Notes: generated by a model not told the origin, from the sequence alone. Shown: positions 1-8,199, numbered from the stretch's first letter. The stretch is 9,015 nucleotides of DNA from Akkermansiaceae bacterium UBA6138 (GCA_002422425.1 DIVG01000081.1:15149-24163); one strand, 5' to 3'. Numbers and translations: made by a program.

Positions 1-1161
1 GCCCCCTCGCTCAACGATGAGCGCGCCGAGCTCGCGAAGCTCGAGAAACAGCTCGCTGAAGCGAAGCCCGAGACCACCGTTCCCATCATGCGCGACCGCC
101 CCGTTGATCAGCGCCGCCAGACCTTTGTGCAACTGCGCGGCAACTACAAGAGCCTCGGACCTGAGGTGAGCGAAGGAGTCCCGGCGGTCTTTCATCCGCT
201 CGAAAAGGGCGTCACCCCGAACCGTCTCGCCCTCGCGAAATGGCTCGTCGATCCTGACAATCCGCTAACCGCCCGCGTCGTGGCGAACCGGCACTGGGAG
301 GAGCTCTTCGGCATCGGCATCGTCGAGACGAGTGAAGAGTTCGGTTCGCAGGGAGAACTGCCCTCCCATCAGGACCTGCTCGACTGGCTCGCGCTGGACT
401 TCCAGGAAAACGGATGGGACATCAAGCGGCTCCTCAAACAGATCGCGATGTCGGCGACCTACCGCCAGTCCTCGAAGACGACTGCGGAGATGCAGGAGCG
501 CGATCCCTACAATCGCCTCCTCAACCGCGGTCCGCGCTTCCGCCTCTCGGCCGAGCAGGTGCGGGACAATGCTCTCGCCGTGAGCGGTCTCCTCAGCGAC
601 AAAATGCACGGCCCGCCCGTTAATCCGCCGCAACCCGAGATGGGGCTCAGTGCCGCCTTCGGTGGCAAGACCGACTGGGTCGACAGCAAGGGCGAAGACC
701 GCTATCGCCGTGCCCTCTACACCTCGTGGCGGCGGAGCAATCCCTACCCCTCCATGGCGACTTTTGACGCGCCTAACGGTGAAGTCTGCACTGTCCGACG
801 CGGTCGCACCAACACGCCGCTGCAGTCGCTCGTGACCCTCAACGATCCGGTCTACGTCGAGGCGGCCCAGGCGCTCGCCCGGAAGATAGTCGCAAGAGGC
901 GGGGCCGACCTGCCGCAGCGCATCACCTTTGCGATTCGTGAGAGCCTCGCCCGCGAGCCGAGACCGGCCGAGGTCGAGCGACTCGCCGCCCTCTACGAAT
1001 CGTCCCTCGCCGACTACACCGCAAAACCGGAGATGGCCGCGCAGCTCGCGCAGGAGCCCCTCGGCCCGCTGCCCGAGGGAAGCAATCTCCCCGAACACGC
1101 CGCCTGGACCGTCGTCTCGAATGTGATCCTGAACCTCGACGAAGTGTTCATGAAACGCTGA
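1..1161 (+). CDS. DUF1553 (PSD1) domain protein, C-terminal part, 5' end outside window
   Basis: Open in frame from the first base and ending in TGA at 1159-1161, so the start lies upstream; about 386 residues are visible. They match the C-terminal half of the large DUF1549/DUF1553 proteins of planctomycetes and verrucomicrobia. Landmarks in the usual order are a 'PIMRDRP' block (nt 82-102), 'LGPEVSEGVPAVFHP' (nt 157-201), 'NPLTARVVANRHWEELFG' (nt 259-312), 'SATYRQSS' (nt 451-474), 'GPRFRLSAEQVRDNALAVSGLL' (nt 529-594) and 'RRGRTNTPLQSLVTLND' (nt 796-846). Full-length members are exported and often carry an N-terminal cytochrome-like domain (PSCyt1); that part is not visible here. The biochemical role of the family is unknown. 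The DUF1501 gene follows after 36 bases, the standard partner arrangement, so the two are probably cotranscribed. Family assignment is firm; function is not. Confidence 0.93.
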   Translation, partial: APSLNDERAELAKLEKQLAEAKPETTVPIMRDRPVDQRRQTFVQLRGNYKSLGPEVSEGVPAVFHPLEKGVTPNRLALAKWLVDPDNPLTARVVANRHWEELFGIGIVETSEEFGSQGELPSHQDLLDWLALDFQENGWDIKRLLKQIAMSATYRQSSKTTAEMQERDPYNRLLNRGPRFRLSAEQVRDNALAVSGLLSDKMHGPPVNPPQPEMGLSAAFGGKTDWVDSKGEDRYRRALYTSWRRSNPYPSMATFDAPNGEVCTVRRGRTNTPLQSLVTLNDPVYVEAAQALARKIVARGGADLPQRITFAIRESLAREPRPAEVERLAALYESSLADYTAKPEMAAQLAQEPLGPLPEGSNLPEHAAWTVVSNVILNLDEVFMKR

Positions 1162-1197
1162 ATTCACCCTGACAAACCCTTTTTATTTCCCGCGAAA

Positions 1198-2655
1198 ATG
1201 AATCCCGAACTTGAACGTCTCCAGTTCCACACCCGCCGCCACTTCCTGCGTCATTCGACCGCCGGGATCGGCGGGATCGCTCTTAATGCCCTGATGGCGA
1301 ATGATCTCGCCCGCGGTGCCTCGCCCTCAAGTCTGAGTGATCCGCTTACGCTGAAAAAACCGCATTTTTCCGCCAGGGCGAAGCGGGTTATCTACCTCCA
1401 CATGACGGGTTCGCCGCCGAACCTCGATATGTTTGACTACAAGCCCGAGCTCACGAAATACAGCGGCAAAGACTGCCCGGATGAGTTCATCGAGGGCAAG
1501 ACCTTCGCCTTCACCACCGGAGTTCCCAAGCTCATGGGTTCGCCCCGCGAGTGGTCGCAGCACGGCAAGAGCGGGATGTGGCTGTCGGATGCGATTCCGA
1601 ACCTTCATCGTATCGCCGACGAGATGTGCGTGATCCATTCGATGCACACCGATCAGTTCAACCACGCGCCCGCCGAGCTCCTCGTTTACACCGGCTCACC
1701 GCGGGCAGGTCGGCCTTCGATGGGGTCGTGGGCGACCTACGGGCTCGGGTCCGAGAATGAGAACCTGCCCGGGTTTGTCGTTCTTATTTCCAGCGGGGTG
1801 CAGCCCAACGGCGGCAAGGCTTCCTTCGGCTCGGGCTTCCTGCCCTCGGTCTATCAGGGCGTGCAGTGTCGTTCAAAAGGCGATCCCGTTCTTTACTCCT
1901 CCGATCCCGCCGGGATGGATCGAGCCGTACGTCGAAGAACCCTCGACGCCCTCGCCGACCTCAACAGTCTGCAGGCCGAGGAGATGGGACATCCGGAGAC
2001 CCTTACCCGCATCTCGCAGTATGAACTGGCCTTTCGCATGCAGACGAGTGTGCCCGAGGTCATGGACATTTCCAAAGAATCGACGGCGACCCTCGAGGCC
2101 TACGGCGCCAAGCCCGGCGAGGCGAGCCTCGCGAACAACTGTCTCCTCGCCCGTCGTCTCGTCGAGTCGGGAGTGCGCTTTGTCCAACTGTTCGACTGGG
2201 GCTGGGACTTTCACGGCACCGGTGAGGCGCTCGGGATCAAGTCTGGGCTTACTAACAAATGTGCAACGATGGATAAACCGGTTGCGGCCCTCATCAGCGA
2301 TCTGAAAGATCGCGGGCTCCTCGATGAAACGCTTATCGTCTGGGGCGGTGAATTCGGTCGCACCCCGTTCCAGGAGGGTCGCACCGCCGCTTCGGGGGTG
2401 CTGGGCCGCGACCATTTCCCCGATGCCTTCACCATGTGGATGGCCGGGGGCGGCGTGAAGGGCGGATTCGAATACGGGAAGTCCGACGAACTCGGGTTCT
2501 CGGTATCGGAGAACCCTGTCCATGTCCATGATCTCCAGGCCACCATTCTCCACCAGTTGGGATTTGATCACGAGCAGCTCACCTACCGCTTCCAGGGGCG
2601 CGATTTCCGGCTCACCGATGTTCACGGAAAAGTGGTGAAAGATATCGTGGCGTGA
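1198..2655 (+). CDS. DUF1501 family protein, Tat-exported, alkaline-phosphatase-like fold
   Basis: A 485-residue protein, full length for the family. Residues 12-18 read TRRHFLR, a twin-arginine motif, followed by a short Gly/Ala/Ile/Leu hydrophobic stretch (about 20-33), so export by Tat as a folded, possibly metal-containing protein is likely. Family blocks are HMTGSPPNLDMFDYKPEL (68-85), WGGEFGRTP (382-390), GRDHFPDAF (403-411) and MAGGGVKGG (415-423), with a 'HDLQATILHQLG' tail. DUF1501 proteins are predicted to share the sulfatase/alkaline phosphatase fold, but no reaction is established. The ATG at 1198 puts the twin-arginine motif at its normal distance from the N-terminus. The upstream sequence is T- and C-rich and has no Shine-Dalgarno match. 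The gene lies behind the DUF1553 gene and converges on the aldo/keto reductase gene with 25 bases between the stops. Confidence 0.93.
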   Translation: MNPELERLQFHTRRHFLRHSTAGIGGIALNALMANDLARGASPSSLSDPLTLKKPHFSARAKRVIYLHMTGSPPNLDMFDYKPELTKYSGKDCPDEFIEGKTFAFTTGVPKLMGSPREWSQHGKSGMWLSDAIPNLHRIADEMCVIHSMHTDQFNHAPAELLVYTGSPRAGRPSMGSWATYGLGSENENLPGFVVLISSGVQPNGGKASFGSGFLPSVYQGVQCRSKGDPVLYSSDPAGMDRAVRRRTLDALADLNSLQAEEMGHPETLTRISQYELAFRMQTSVPEVMDISKESTATLEAYGAKPGEASLANNCLLARRLVESGVRFVQLFDWGWDFHGTGEALGIKSGLTNKCATMDKPVAALISDLKDRGLLDETLIVWGGEFGRTPFQEGRTAASGVLGRDHFPDAFTMWMAGGGVKGGFEYGKSDELGFSVSENPVHVHDLQATILHQLGFDHEQLTYRFQGRDFRLTDVHGKVVKDIVA

Positions 2656-2680
2656 GGGCCAGGTGATTGTCAGGATGAGA

Positions 2681-3724
2681 TCACCGCTCCTCCCCTTCAA
2701 AATCCGCGAGCCCTTCGCGCGTCAGTGCCTCCCTGAACTCTTCGGACATTGACCCCTCTGTCAGTTCGATGAGCGAACCGACCCGCTCGGGTTGGCTCGT
2801 GCTGAGGGCAAGGGCGACAACGCCGGGGTGGGAGAGCCCGAACTGGGCCGCAGCCGCAGCGGGTGAAAGACGGTGGCGGGCGCAGAGGGTGTAAAAGCGA
2901 TCGCGCCAGTTGAAGAGAGCGGGGTCGCTGACCCGTGTCACTTTGCGGTAGTCAAAGAAGTCGCCTCCGGTGAGAAAGCCGCCGTGAAAGATCGCCGAAT
3001 TCACGATCGCGACTCCGGCGCGATGCAGCTCGTCCATGAAAGCCCGGAGCGCCGCGGGATGGCGCAGGATTGTGTAAGAGTTCGCAAACATGACCCAATC
3101 CAGGGCGACTCCGTCGTTCCAGAGTTGCCGGATGACTTTCCAGTCTTTCGCGCCGACCCCGACGCAGTTAGGCCGTGTCCCCGCCCCGCCTGCCGCCTTC
3201 AGGTCAAAGAGCGCCCGATAGGCGTCCAGAATATCCCGGTAGCGTCTTTCGCGATCCGTTTCCGAGGTGGCGGCGGCGAGATACTCATCGGGATCGTGAA
3301 CCGAGAGTAACTGCGTCCCGTAAGGGGCGAGGAGCGCGTTACCCTCGGCATGGCACTCGAGAATACCATCGTAGCTGATGTTTTGGACGGCGTCGTGTTC
3401 AAGGCCGAACCAGGCGCCGGGTTCAAAGGTGGGCTCGGGTGTGCGAAGCGGCGCCCGCCTCCAGCCGAGTTTGTTGCTGATGACCACGTCGGCAGGGGAA
3501 ATGCCGAGGGAGGAGAGGTTCTCCGCGAGGTTTTGGAGAGCCAGCCCGGCTCCATACTTGCCTGCGGAATCAATAAAAACAGGGGTGCTGCCATGGCGAA
3601 ACCAGTTCGCGACGAGTTCGTGTTTCACGCCGGCTTCGACGACCCGGTAAATGTTCCCGAGAGGCGTCGTTCCGAAGACGATGCGGGGCCAGGCGAGAGG
3701 GTTCGTGGCAGGGGGCGGGGCCAT
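2681..3724 (-). CDS. Aldo/keto reductase, probable L-fucose (D-threo-aldose) 1-dehydrogenase
   Basis: A 347-residue cytoplasmic protein with no signal peptide. It has the aldo/keto reductase layout: a FGTTPLGNIY opening (17-26), and a candidate catalytic tetrad of D52 and Y57 (IDSAGKYG), K85 (ISNKLGW) and H143 (SVHDPDEY). The 'HDPDEY' block and the GVAIVNSAIFHGGFLTGG stretch (237-254) are typical of the subgroup with L-fucose/D-threo-aldose dehydrogenase, D-arabinose dehydrogenase and pyridoxal dehydrogenase. Expected reaction: NAD(P)-dependent oxidation of a sugar at C1 to a lactone. Substrate choice rests mainly on context: it starts six bases after the stop of an L-fucose mutarotase gene, so the two are almost certainly translated from one message. 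The C-terminal cofactor region reads LSTSQPERV instead of the commoner GxxxPEQV form. The upstream bases hold no Shine-Dalgarno match, so coupling to FucU termination may drive initiation. The fold is certain, the substrate inferred. Confidence 0.88.
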   Translation of the reverse strand: MAPPPATNPLAWPRIVFGTTPLGNIYRVVEAGVKHELVANWFRHGSTPVFIDSAGKYGAGLALQNLAENLSSLGISPADVVISNKLGWRRAPLRTPEPTFEPGAWFGLEHDAVQNISYDGILECHAEGNALLAPYGTQLLSVHDPDEYLAAATSETDRERRYRDILDAYRALFDLKAAGGAGTRPNCVGVGAKDWKVIRQLWNDGVALDWVMFANSYTILRHPAALRAFMDELHRAGVAIVNSAIFHGGFLTGGDFFDYRKVTRVSDPALFNWRDRFYTLCARHRLSPAAAAAQFGLSHPGVVALALSTSQPERVGSLIELTEGSMSEEFREALTREGLADFEGEER

Positions 3725-3730
3725 CGGGTT

Positions 3731-4162
3731 TCAGCAGGAGGTGACCCCTTTGGTGAGAATGATGTTGCCGTATTTCGCGGTCTCGCCGGTCATGACTACG
3801 GCAAAGGCCGCCCTGGCGCGGTCGTAGAAGGCAAAACGTTCCAGGCGGGTGATTGCGGAGGCGTTTGGTGAATATTTGCGAATGGGGACAAGGTAGGCTT
3901 CTTCGACCGCCGGGTCGAGCGAGTCGCCCTCGACCGGGGCCATCATTTGAAGGGGGGTGTCGGTATAAGCGTCGAGCTCGAAGAGGGGCAGGATTGCGCC
4001 GAGGAGGTCGGCGACGCGGAGACCGTCGGCTCGCAGACAGAGAGGATTGATCGACTCGCCGGGAAAGTGGGCGTCCGCGAGGACGATTTCGTCGCCGTGG
4101 CCCATGCGGGCAAGAGTGGCAATGAGCCCGGGCGAGAGGAGAGGGGAGATGCCTTTGAGCAT
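3731..4162 (-). CDS. fucU: L-fucose mutarotase (RbsD/FucU family)
   Basis: A 143-residue protein, close to the usual length of about 140. Interconverts the alpha and beta anomers of L-fucose in the cytoplasm, supplying the anomer used by the next enzyme. The sequence follows the FucU pattern end to end: MLKGISPLLSP at the N-terminus, MGHGDEIVLADAHFP (20-34) with H22 as the expected catalytic histidine, RADGLRVADLL (44-54), MMAPVEGD (73-80), ERFAFYDRARAAFAVV (108-123) and TGETAKYGNIILTKGV (125-140). These blocks separate FucU from RbsD, the ribose pyranase branch. It lies 20 bases after the PQQ-like propeller gene and six bases before the aldo/keto reductase. The region just before ATG is pyrimidine-rich and contains CCTCC, the complement of a ribosome binding site. 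Residues 86-105, between the conserved blocks, are the least conserved part. Confidence 0.95.
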   Translation of the reverse strand: MLKGISPLLSPGLIATLARMGHGDEIVLADAHFPGESINPLCLRADGLRVADLLGAILPLFELDAYTDTPLQMMAPVEGDSLDPAVEEAYLVPIRKYSPNASAITRLERFAFYDRARAAFAVVMTGETAKYGNIILTKGVTSC

Positions 4163-4182
4163 GGGAGGAATAAGGGTAGGGT

Positions 4183-5451
4183 TCAGCGCGGCACGACATT
4201 CGCTGCCTCTTGCGGCCGCGCAAGCCGGAAGAGATGCTTCTCGCCTCGAATGAAAAGCTGGTTGTCATATACCGCCGGTGAGGCCGAGACTTTCTCCCCC
4301 ATCTCACTCTGGGCAATGACGTCGAAAGTCGGGCCCGGTTTCACGACCGAGACGATGCCCTCGTCCGAGATGAAGTAGGCGAGTCCGTTTGCGGTGAGAA
4401 TGGAGGCACTGTGCCCTCCGGGGAGACGCTCGCGCCAGAGTCTTTCCCCCGTCGCGGCGATGAAGCAGCTCGTGACGCCGTTGTCGGCGACGACGATGAA
4501 ATAGTCGCCGATAACGATGGGGCTCGGGACATAGGCGGCGCCGACGGTGTCGCGCCAGGCGATGTGCGTCTTCGTGACATTGCCGCTCCCGTCGGGGCGG
4601 ATCGCGAGGATGTGTTTTTGCGGGAAGCCGCAGGTGAGAAAGAGGAGTTTGTGTTGCTCGTGGTAGACGAGAGAGGCGACGAACTGTTCGGTGGGGCCGT
4701 CGATGATCCAGAGCAGCTCGCCCGTATCCGGATGGTAGCTCGTCACCGAGAGACTGCCCGAGAGCAGCATCTGGACGCGCCCGTCGATCTCGCGAATGAT
4801 GGGCGTGCAGTAGCTTCGCGTTTTGTTAGGGCGGTCCGTCTTCCAGATCGTCCCGCCGGTCTTCTGATCGAGGGCGACGAGGTAGGCATCGCCGTCGTGG
4901 TCGCCGTTGATGATGACCTTGCCGTTCCAGAGGATAGGGCACGAGCAGTAACCGTGCTTGCTTGAGAAGGTTCCCGGTTTGGCCCGCCAGAGTTCCTTTC
5001 CCTCAAAGTCATAAGCGGCGACGAACATTCCGGCTTCATCAAGGAAGCTCACGTAGACGGTCTCGCCATCGGTCACCGGCGTGCTCGAGGCATGGCTGTT
5101 GAGCCGATGAATTTCCTCGAGCGGCGCCTCTAGAACGACCTTGCTCCAGAGAATCTTTCCGCTGAGGCGATCAAGGCAGAGGAGCGATCGGGCCAGCGTC
5201 GTGGCATCGGCACTGACGAGAAAAATGCGGTCGCCCCAAATGACGGGCGAGGCATGGCCGATCCCGGGGATTTCCGTTTTCCAGACGGTGTCCTCGCCGA
5301 CCGAGAAGGCGACCGGAAGATTCGGGGCGTCGAGCACCGTGCCGTCACCGCGCGGTCCGCGCCAGCCCGGCCAGTTTTCGGCAGCGTTGACGAAGGCGGC
5401 GGCCTGGCTGCCGATCAGAAGGGCGGCGAGGAAGAGTGATTTGAAGTTCAT
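4183..5451 (-). CDS. Secreted PQQ-like beta-propeller protein
   Basis: A 422-residue protein with a Sec signal peptide (about 1-23, cleaved near VNA|AEN) followed by WPGWRGPRGDG (27-37), the opening of PVC-type propeller proteins. Repeated blade motifs of the form G-x-x-L/I-W are seen at 98-102 (GKILW), 151-155 (GKELW), 199-203 (GGTIW), 244-248 (GELLW) and 335-339 (GERLW), which fits a seven- or eight-bladed quinoprotein-like propeller. There is no vicinal Cys-Cys pair, a hallmark of true PQQ alcohol dehydrogenases, so a PQQ enzyme is unlikely; binding or scaffold roles, as in BamB, are alternatives. It is a periplasmic or cell-surface protein. It begins 23 bases after the cytochrome gene and ends 20 bases before fucU, which places it in the middle of the operon. 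The start is fixed by the signal peptide; bases before it (TTTTCATTCAA) show no Shine-Dalgarno. Confidence 0.9.
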   Translation of the reverse strand: MNFKSLFLAALLIGSQAAAFVNAAENWPGWRGPRGDGTVLDAPNLPVAFSVGEDTVWKTEIPGIGHASPVIWGDRIFLVSADATTLARSLLCLDRLSGKILWSKVVLEAPLEEIHRLNSHASSTPVTDGETVYVSFLDEAGMFVAAYDFEGKELWRAKPGTFSSKHGYCSCPILWNGKVIINGDHDGDAYLVALDQKTGGTIWKTDRPNKTRSYCTPIIREIDGRVQMLLSGSLSVTSYHPDTGELLWIIDGPTEQFVASLVYHEQHKLLFLTCGFPQKHILAIRPDGSGNVTKTHIAWRDTVGAAYVPSPIVIGDYFIVVADNGVTSCFIAATGERLWRERLPGGHSASILTANGLAYFISDEGIVSVVKPGPTFDVIAQSEMGEKVSASPAVYDNQLFIRGEKHLFRLARPQEAANVVPR

Positions 5452-5474
5452 TTGAATGAAAAATTCGCGTTGGG

Positions 5475-8036
5475 TTAAGACCCCTTCGTCGAGGCGAGGA
5501 AGGCAAGGAGATCGCGCAGCTCGCGATCAGTGATGGTCGAGACGAGGCCGGGCGGCATCAGTGAGGTGCGCCGTTCGGTCCGTTCGAGGATGTCGGGTTT
5601 GGGGAAGGAACGTTCCTTACCGGTGAGGTCGCGGAACACTTCCGTGCTTGAGGAGCGCAGGAGAATGCCGACGAATTCGGTCCCGTCGACGAGCTTCACC
5701 TGACTGGGGTAAAACTGCGGGGCGACTTCGCGATGGGGTTCGAGGATGGATCGCAACAGGCTCGCCTCGTCGCCCTGGTTTCCGATGAGACTGAGATCGG
5801 GTCCGAGGACCACGCCGCGTCCGTCATGACGATGACACGAGGAACAGAGCGCCATTTTGGAGTGGAAAAAGACGCGACGCCCCGCTTCGAGATCGGCTTC
5901 GCCGGGAATGGCGGCGAGACGTTTCACCCAGGCATCGGTGTCCTCGAAGCCGGGGCGGTCGGCGTTGATCGTCGCGACATCGAGGATCGCATCGACGAGG
6001 CCGGCGGAGTCGGGGAACGAAGTCGCGACACCGCGCAGGGTCTCCCGAGCGGGATCGTCGAGGGTCGTGAGGCGCAGGGAGCGGAGCGCCTCGTCACGGA
6101 TCGCGCCGTCTTTTTCCTGCGCCAGAGTGAGGAGCAATTTCTGATGCTCCGGCAGGGTCGTCGTCGCGAGACCGGTGATCGCTTCGGCGCGGAGCCCGCT
6201 CTCGCTGGCGCTGTCGGCGGCGACTTCGGCGAGGAGGACGCGGGCCTCGTCCGTCTGCTGCGCGGCGAGGGTGCGGACGACTTCGAGCGAGAGGACGGGA
6301 TCCTTTTCCGCTAGAAGTTCGCGCATCAGCGGCAGGGTGATTTTGGCGTGGGTCACAGGTGCGAGGCGGAGGGCGTAACCCTTCAGCCGGGCGGGTGTCG
6401 TCGCGTTCGTGATGCGCTCGACGAGGACTTCGGGATTGGTCACGCCTGCTCCCGGTTCGCCGCGCAGGGTGTTCCAGGCCGCGAGGGTGGCTTCAAAAAG
6501 GCGGTAGTCGAGCGACGCGTCGGAAAGGAGTTTTTCCACCTCGCCGCTGAATCCGGTGAGGACCGCATCGGCGATCCAGCGCAGGCATTCAAAGCGGATT
6601 TCGGGATCGGTATCGCCGAAGAGGGCCCGCACCCATTTCTCCTCCTTCATGTCGACCCGGCGCAGCGCGACGAGCGCCCAGACCCGGTTTTCGACGGGCA
6701 GAGCCTTGAGTGATTCGGGTGTCCAGGCCTCGCTCTGGCGGGCGAGGGCGGTGAGAGCGGCGTCGGAGAGATAGGAATCGTCGGACCGGGCGAGGGCGAA
6801 GAGTTCCGTCTCGGAGACCTTCGTCTGACCGCCGCGCAGCACCTTGGCATGACGGGCCGCATCGGTCATGGGATCGTTCTTTTCCTTTATCCAGGTTGCG
6901 GCGGCGCGGTCGATTTCCATTTTCCAAAGACGCCCGCGGCCGTGGATGGGGTAGGAGCTGAAAACCCAGTCAGCGAAGTAGAAGGCGCCATCCGGTCCCG
7001 GCGCCATCCCCGTGGGACGGAAAAAGTCGCTCCCCTGAACGAGGCCGACCCTCTCGGAGGTGAAGCCGGCCCCTTGGCGGGTGAGGGGAAAGTAGTCGAT
7101 GCGGTGATCACTCCACGAGGGAATGAGAACGCCCCCGCCGAGTTCGACGATGGCACAGGGGCCTTCCCCTGACGGATGCACCATGCCGAGGGTGCCGCGC
7201 AGCTCGCCGTTCCATGCGACGAAGGGGTGTATCGGTGCGCTGCCGTAGACCCACTGGAACCCGTAATCGGCGCCATCGACGACATTGAGGAGCCGGCAGG
7301 GAGGGCGACTCCCCGGATCGTTCTCAGCGGCGAAGATTTCTCCGTCGGCGCGGACGACGAGACCAAAGGGATTCCAGAAGCCGCGCGCGATGCGGCGCAT
7401 CTCGTTGCCCTCGGCGGTGCTGCGAAAGACACCGCCCTCGCCCCGACCGCTCACCTCTGACCCGTCGCGGGCGGTGAGGGTCCAGTCTTTACCGAAGTTT
7501 TCCCCGAGGGAAAAAACGAGTCCGCCGTCGGGATGCCAGGCCATCCCGCTGAGGCCGTTGTGCGGGTAGTCGGCGACGGTGTCGAGCGTGGCGATGTTTT
7601 CCTCGAGATCGGCGGTGCCGTCTCCGTCGCTGTCTTTGATCCGCAGGATGCGTCCCCGTTCGGCGAGGTAGACCCAGCCGTCGGGACCGAGGATGAGCTG
7701 CATTGTTGCCGTGGTCTTGTTGTAAAAGAGGCGGCGGTTTTTCCCGTCCTTGTCGAAGACGAGGATCTCGTCGTGCTCGGGCCCGACGTAGCCTTCGGGA
7801 CGGAAGTGGGTGTGACAGGCGATCAGGTAAATGCTGCCGTCATCCGCGACATCCACTCCTGTCGGCGTCACAAGATCGGGATGCTCCGCGAGCATCGTCA
7901 GAGTAACTCCGGGGACGAGCGTCTGAATCTTCGGCGGGATCTCGTCGGGAACGACCGGTGCCTTCGGCGGAGGCGTGCTCGTCTGGGCGCTGAGGATCGC
8001 GGCGGGGGCGAGGAGGGTGAGGATGAGGCGTTTCAT
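5475..8036 (-). CDS. Secreted beta-propeller/HEAT/cytochrome c protein, PVC-type heme-binding
   Basis: An 853-residue exported protein from the ATG at 8036: a signal peptide (MKRLILTLLAPAAILSAQ, 1-18), a six-bladed propeller of the 'putative membrane-bound dehydrogenase' class (about 36-375; GFWNPFGLVV at 219-228, FYFADWVFSSYPIHGRGRLWKM at 352-373), an alpha-helical HEAT-like stretch (about 390-700), and a C-terminal cytochrome domain with a CSSCH heme c site (731-735) and M827 in SLMPP as likely sixth ligand. The propeller carries a perfect EF-hand-type loop at 135-146 (D135, D137, D139, D143, E146). Electron transfer linked to oxidation of an unidentified periplasmic substrate is the usual proposal; no member of this combination has a reaction I can cite. 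The frame stays open upstream to a GTG at 8201, giving 908 residues, but that part overlaps a PIN gene remnant in another frame and would precede the signal peptide. An ATG at 8057 is a second option. Confidence 0.9.
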   Translation of the reverse strand: MKRLILTLLAPAAILSAQTSTPPPKAPVVPDEIPPKIQTLVPGVTLTMLAEHPDLVTPTGVDVADDGSIYLIACHTHFRPEGYVGPEHDEILVFDKDGKNRRLFYNKTTATMQLILGPDGWVYLAERGRILRIKDSDGDGTADLEENIATLDTVADYPHNGLSGMAWHPDGGLVFSLGENFGKDWTLTARDGSEVSGRGEGGVFRSTAEGNEMRRIARGFWNPFGLVVRADGEIFAAENDPGSRPPCRLLNVVDGADYGFQWVYGSAPIHPFVAWNGELRGTLGMVHPSGEGPCAIVELGGGVLIPSWSDHRIDYFPLTRQGAGFTSERVGLVQGSDFFRPTGMAPGPDGAFYFADWVFSSYPIHGRGRLWKMEIDRAAATWIKEKNDPMTDAARHAKVLRGGQTKVSETELFALARSDDSYLSDAALTALARQSEAWTPESLKALPVENRVWALVALRRVDMKEEKWVRALFGDTDPEIRFECLRWIADAVLTGFSGEVEKLLSDASLDYRLFEATLAAWNTLRGEPGAGVTNPEVLVERITNATTPARLKGYALRLAPVTHAKITLPLMRELLAEKDPVLSLEVVRTLAAQQTDEARVLLAEVAADSASESGLRAEAITGLATTTLPEHQKLLLTLAQEKDGAIRDEALRSLRLTTLDDPARETLRGVATSFPDSAGLVDAILDVATINADRPGFEDTDAWVKRLAAIPGEADLEAGRRVFFHSKMALCSSCHRHDGRGVVLGPDLSLIGNQGDEASLLRSILEPHREVAPQFYPSQVKLVDGTEFVGILLRSSSTEVFRDLTGKERSFPKPDILERTERRTSLMPPGLVSTITDRELRDLLAFLASTKGS

Positions 8037-8037
8037 T

Positions 8038-8199
8038 TCACGATGATTTCGGGTCATATTGAACCGGAAGAACGTGAAATCCAAGCGCTTCCGCAGCGAA
8101 CCGCTGGCGGATGTCCGCACTGACAAAATTGATTTCACCCGCAACGCGGGCGGCGGCAAGATGGAGGGCGTCGTTCGTGCGGATGAAGATGGGTAGCTC
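8038..8199 (-). pseudogene. C-terminal remnant of a PIN-domain (VapC-like) toxin
   Basis: Read from 8199 down to the TGA at 8040-8038, this frame gives 53 residues with an unmistakable PIN C-terminal half: RTNDALHLAAARVAG followed by INFVSADIRQRFAAEALG and a terminal FHVLPV. The aspartates in RTND and SAD are the third and fourth acidic metal ligands of the family. PIN toxins are usually about 130-140 residues; the N-terminal half with the first aspartate and the middle glutamate is absent. The frame opens after an in-frame stop at 8226-8224 and has no ATG, GTG or TTG before the PIN residues, so it is probably not translated. An intact-looking antitoxin gene sits immediately upstream, the normal order for vapBC-type pairs. 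The stop is one base before the cytochrome start. An internal deletion of roughly 80 codons is the simplest reading. Confidence 0.8.
8056..8084 (-). promoter_or_regulatory. Weak candidate sigma70-type promoter for the cytochrome/fucU operon
   Basis: On the minus strand TTGGAT (8084-8079) and CAATAT (8061-8056) are separated by exactly 17 bases, each matching the consensus in three of six positions. It lies inside the decayed PIN gene. A start about seven bases beyond the -10 box would be near 8049, upstream of the ATG at 8036 but downstream of the ATG at 8057, so it would favour the shorter cytochrome protein. The match is weak enough to arise by chance. Confidence 0.22.

Noticed and set aside
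265..1167. 300-codon open frame on the minus strand opposite the DUF1553 gene
   Set aside because: Low-complexity Arg/Gly-rich translation with no family motif, lying wholly antisense to a strongly supported gene; a GC-rich codon-bias shadow.
2662..2685. Inverted repeat GGTGAT / ATCACC between the converging genes as a bidirectional terminator
   Set aside because: Only six base pairs with a 12-base loop, no T tract on either side, and one arm covers the stop codon of the reductase gene; too weak to call.
1873..2700. 275-codon minus-strand frame opposite the DUF1501 gene
   Set aside because: No recognisable domain, and it mirrors codon structure of the real gene. Its start lies within the aldo/keto reductase coding sequence.
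3570..4316. 248-codon minus-strand frame overlapping fucU and its neighbours
   Set aside because: Extremely Arg/Pro/Ser-rich and spans three well-supported genes in another frame; not a plausible protein.
4183..5451. True PQQ-dependent alcohol or glucose dehydrogenase
   Set aside because: The protein is shorter than the catalytic enzymes and has no adjacent cysteine pair; only the propeller repeat is supported.
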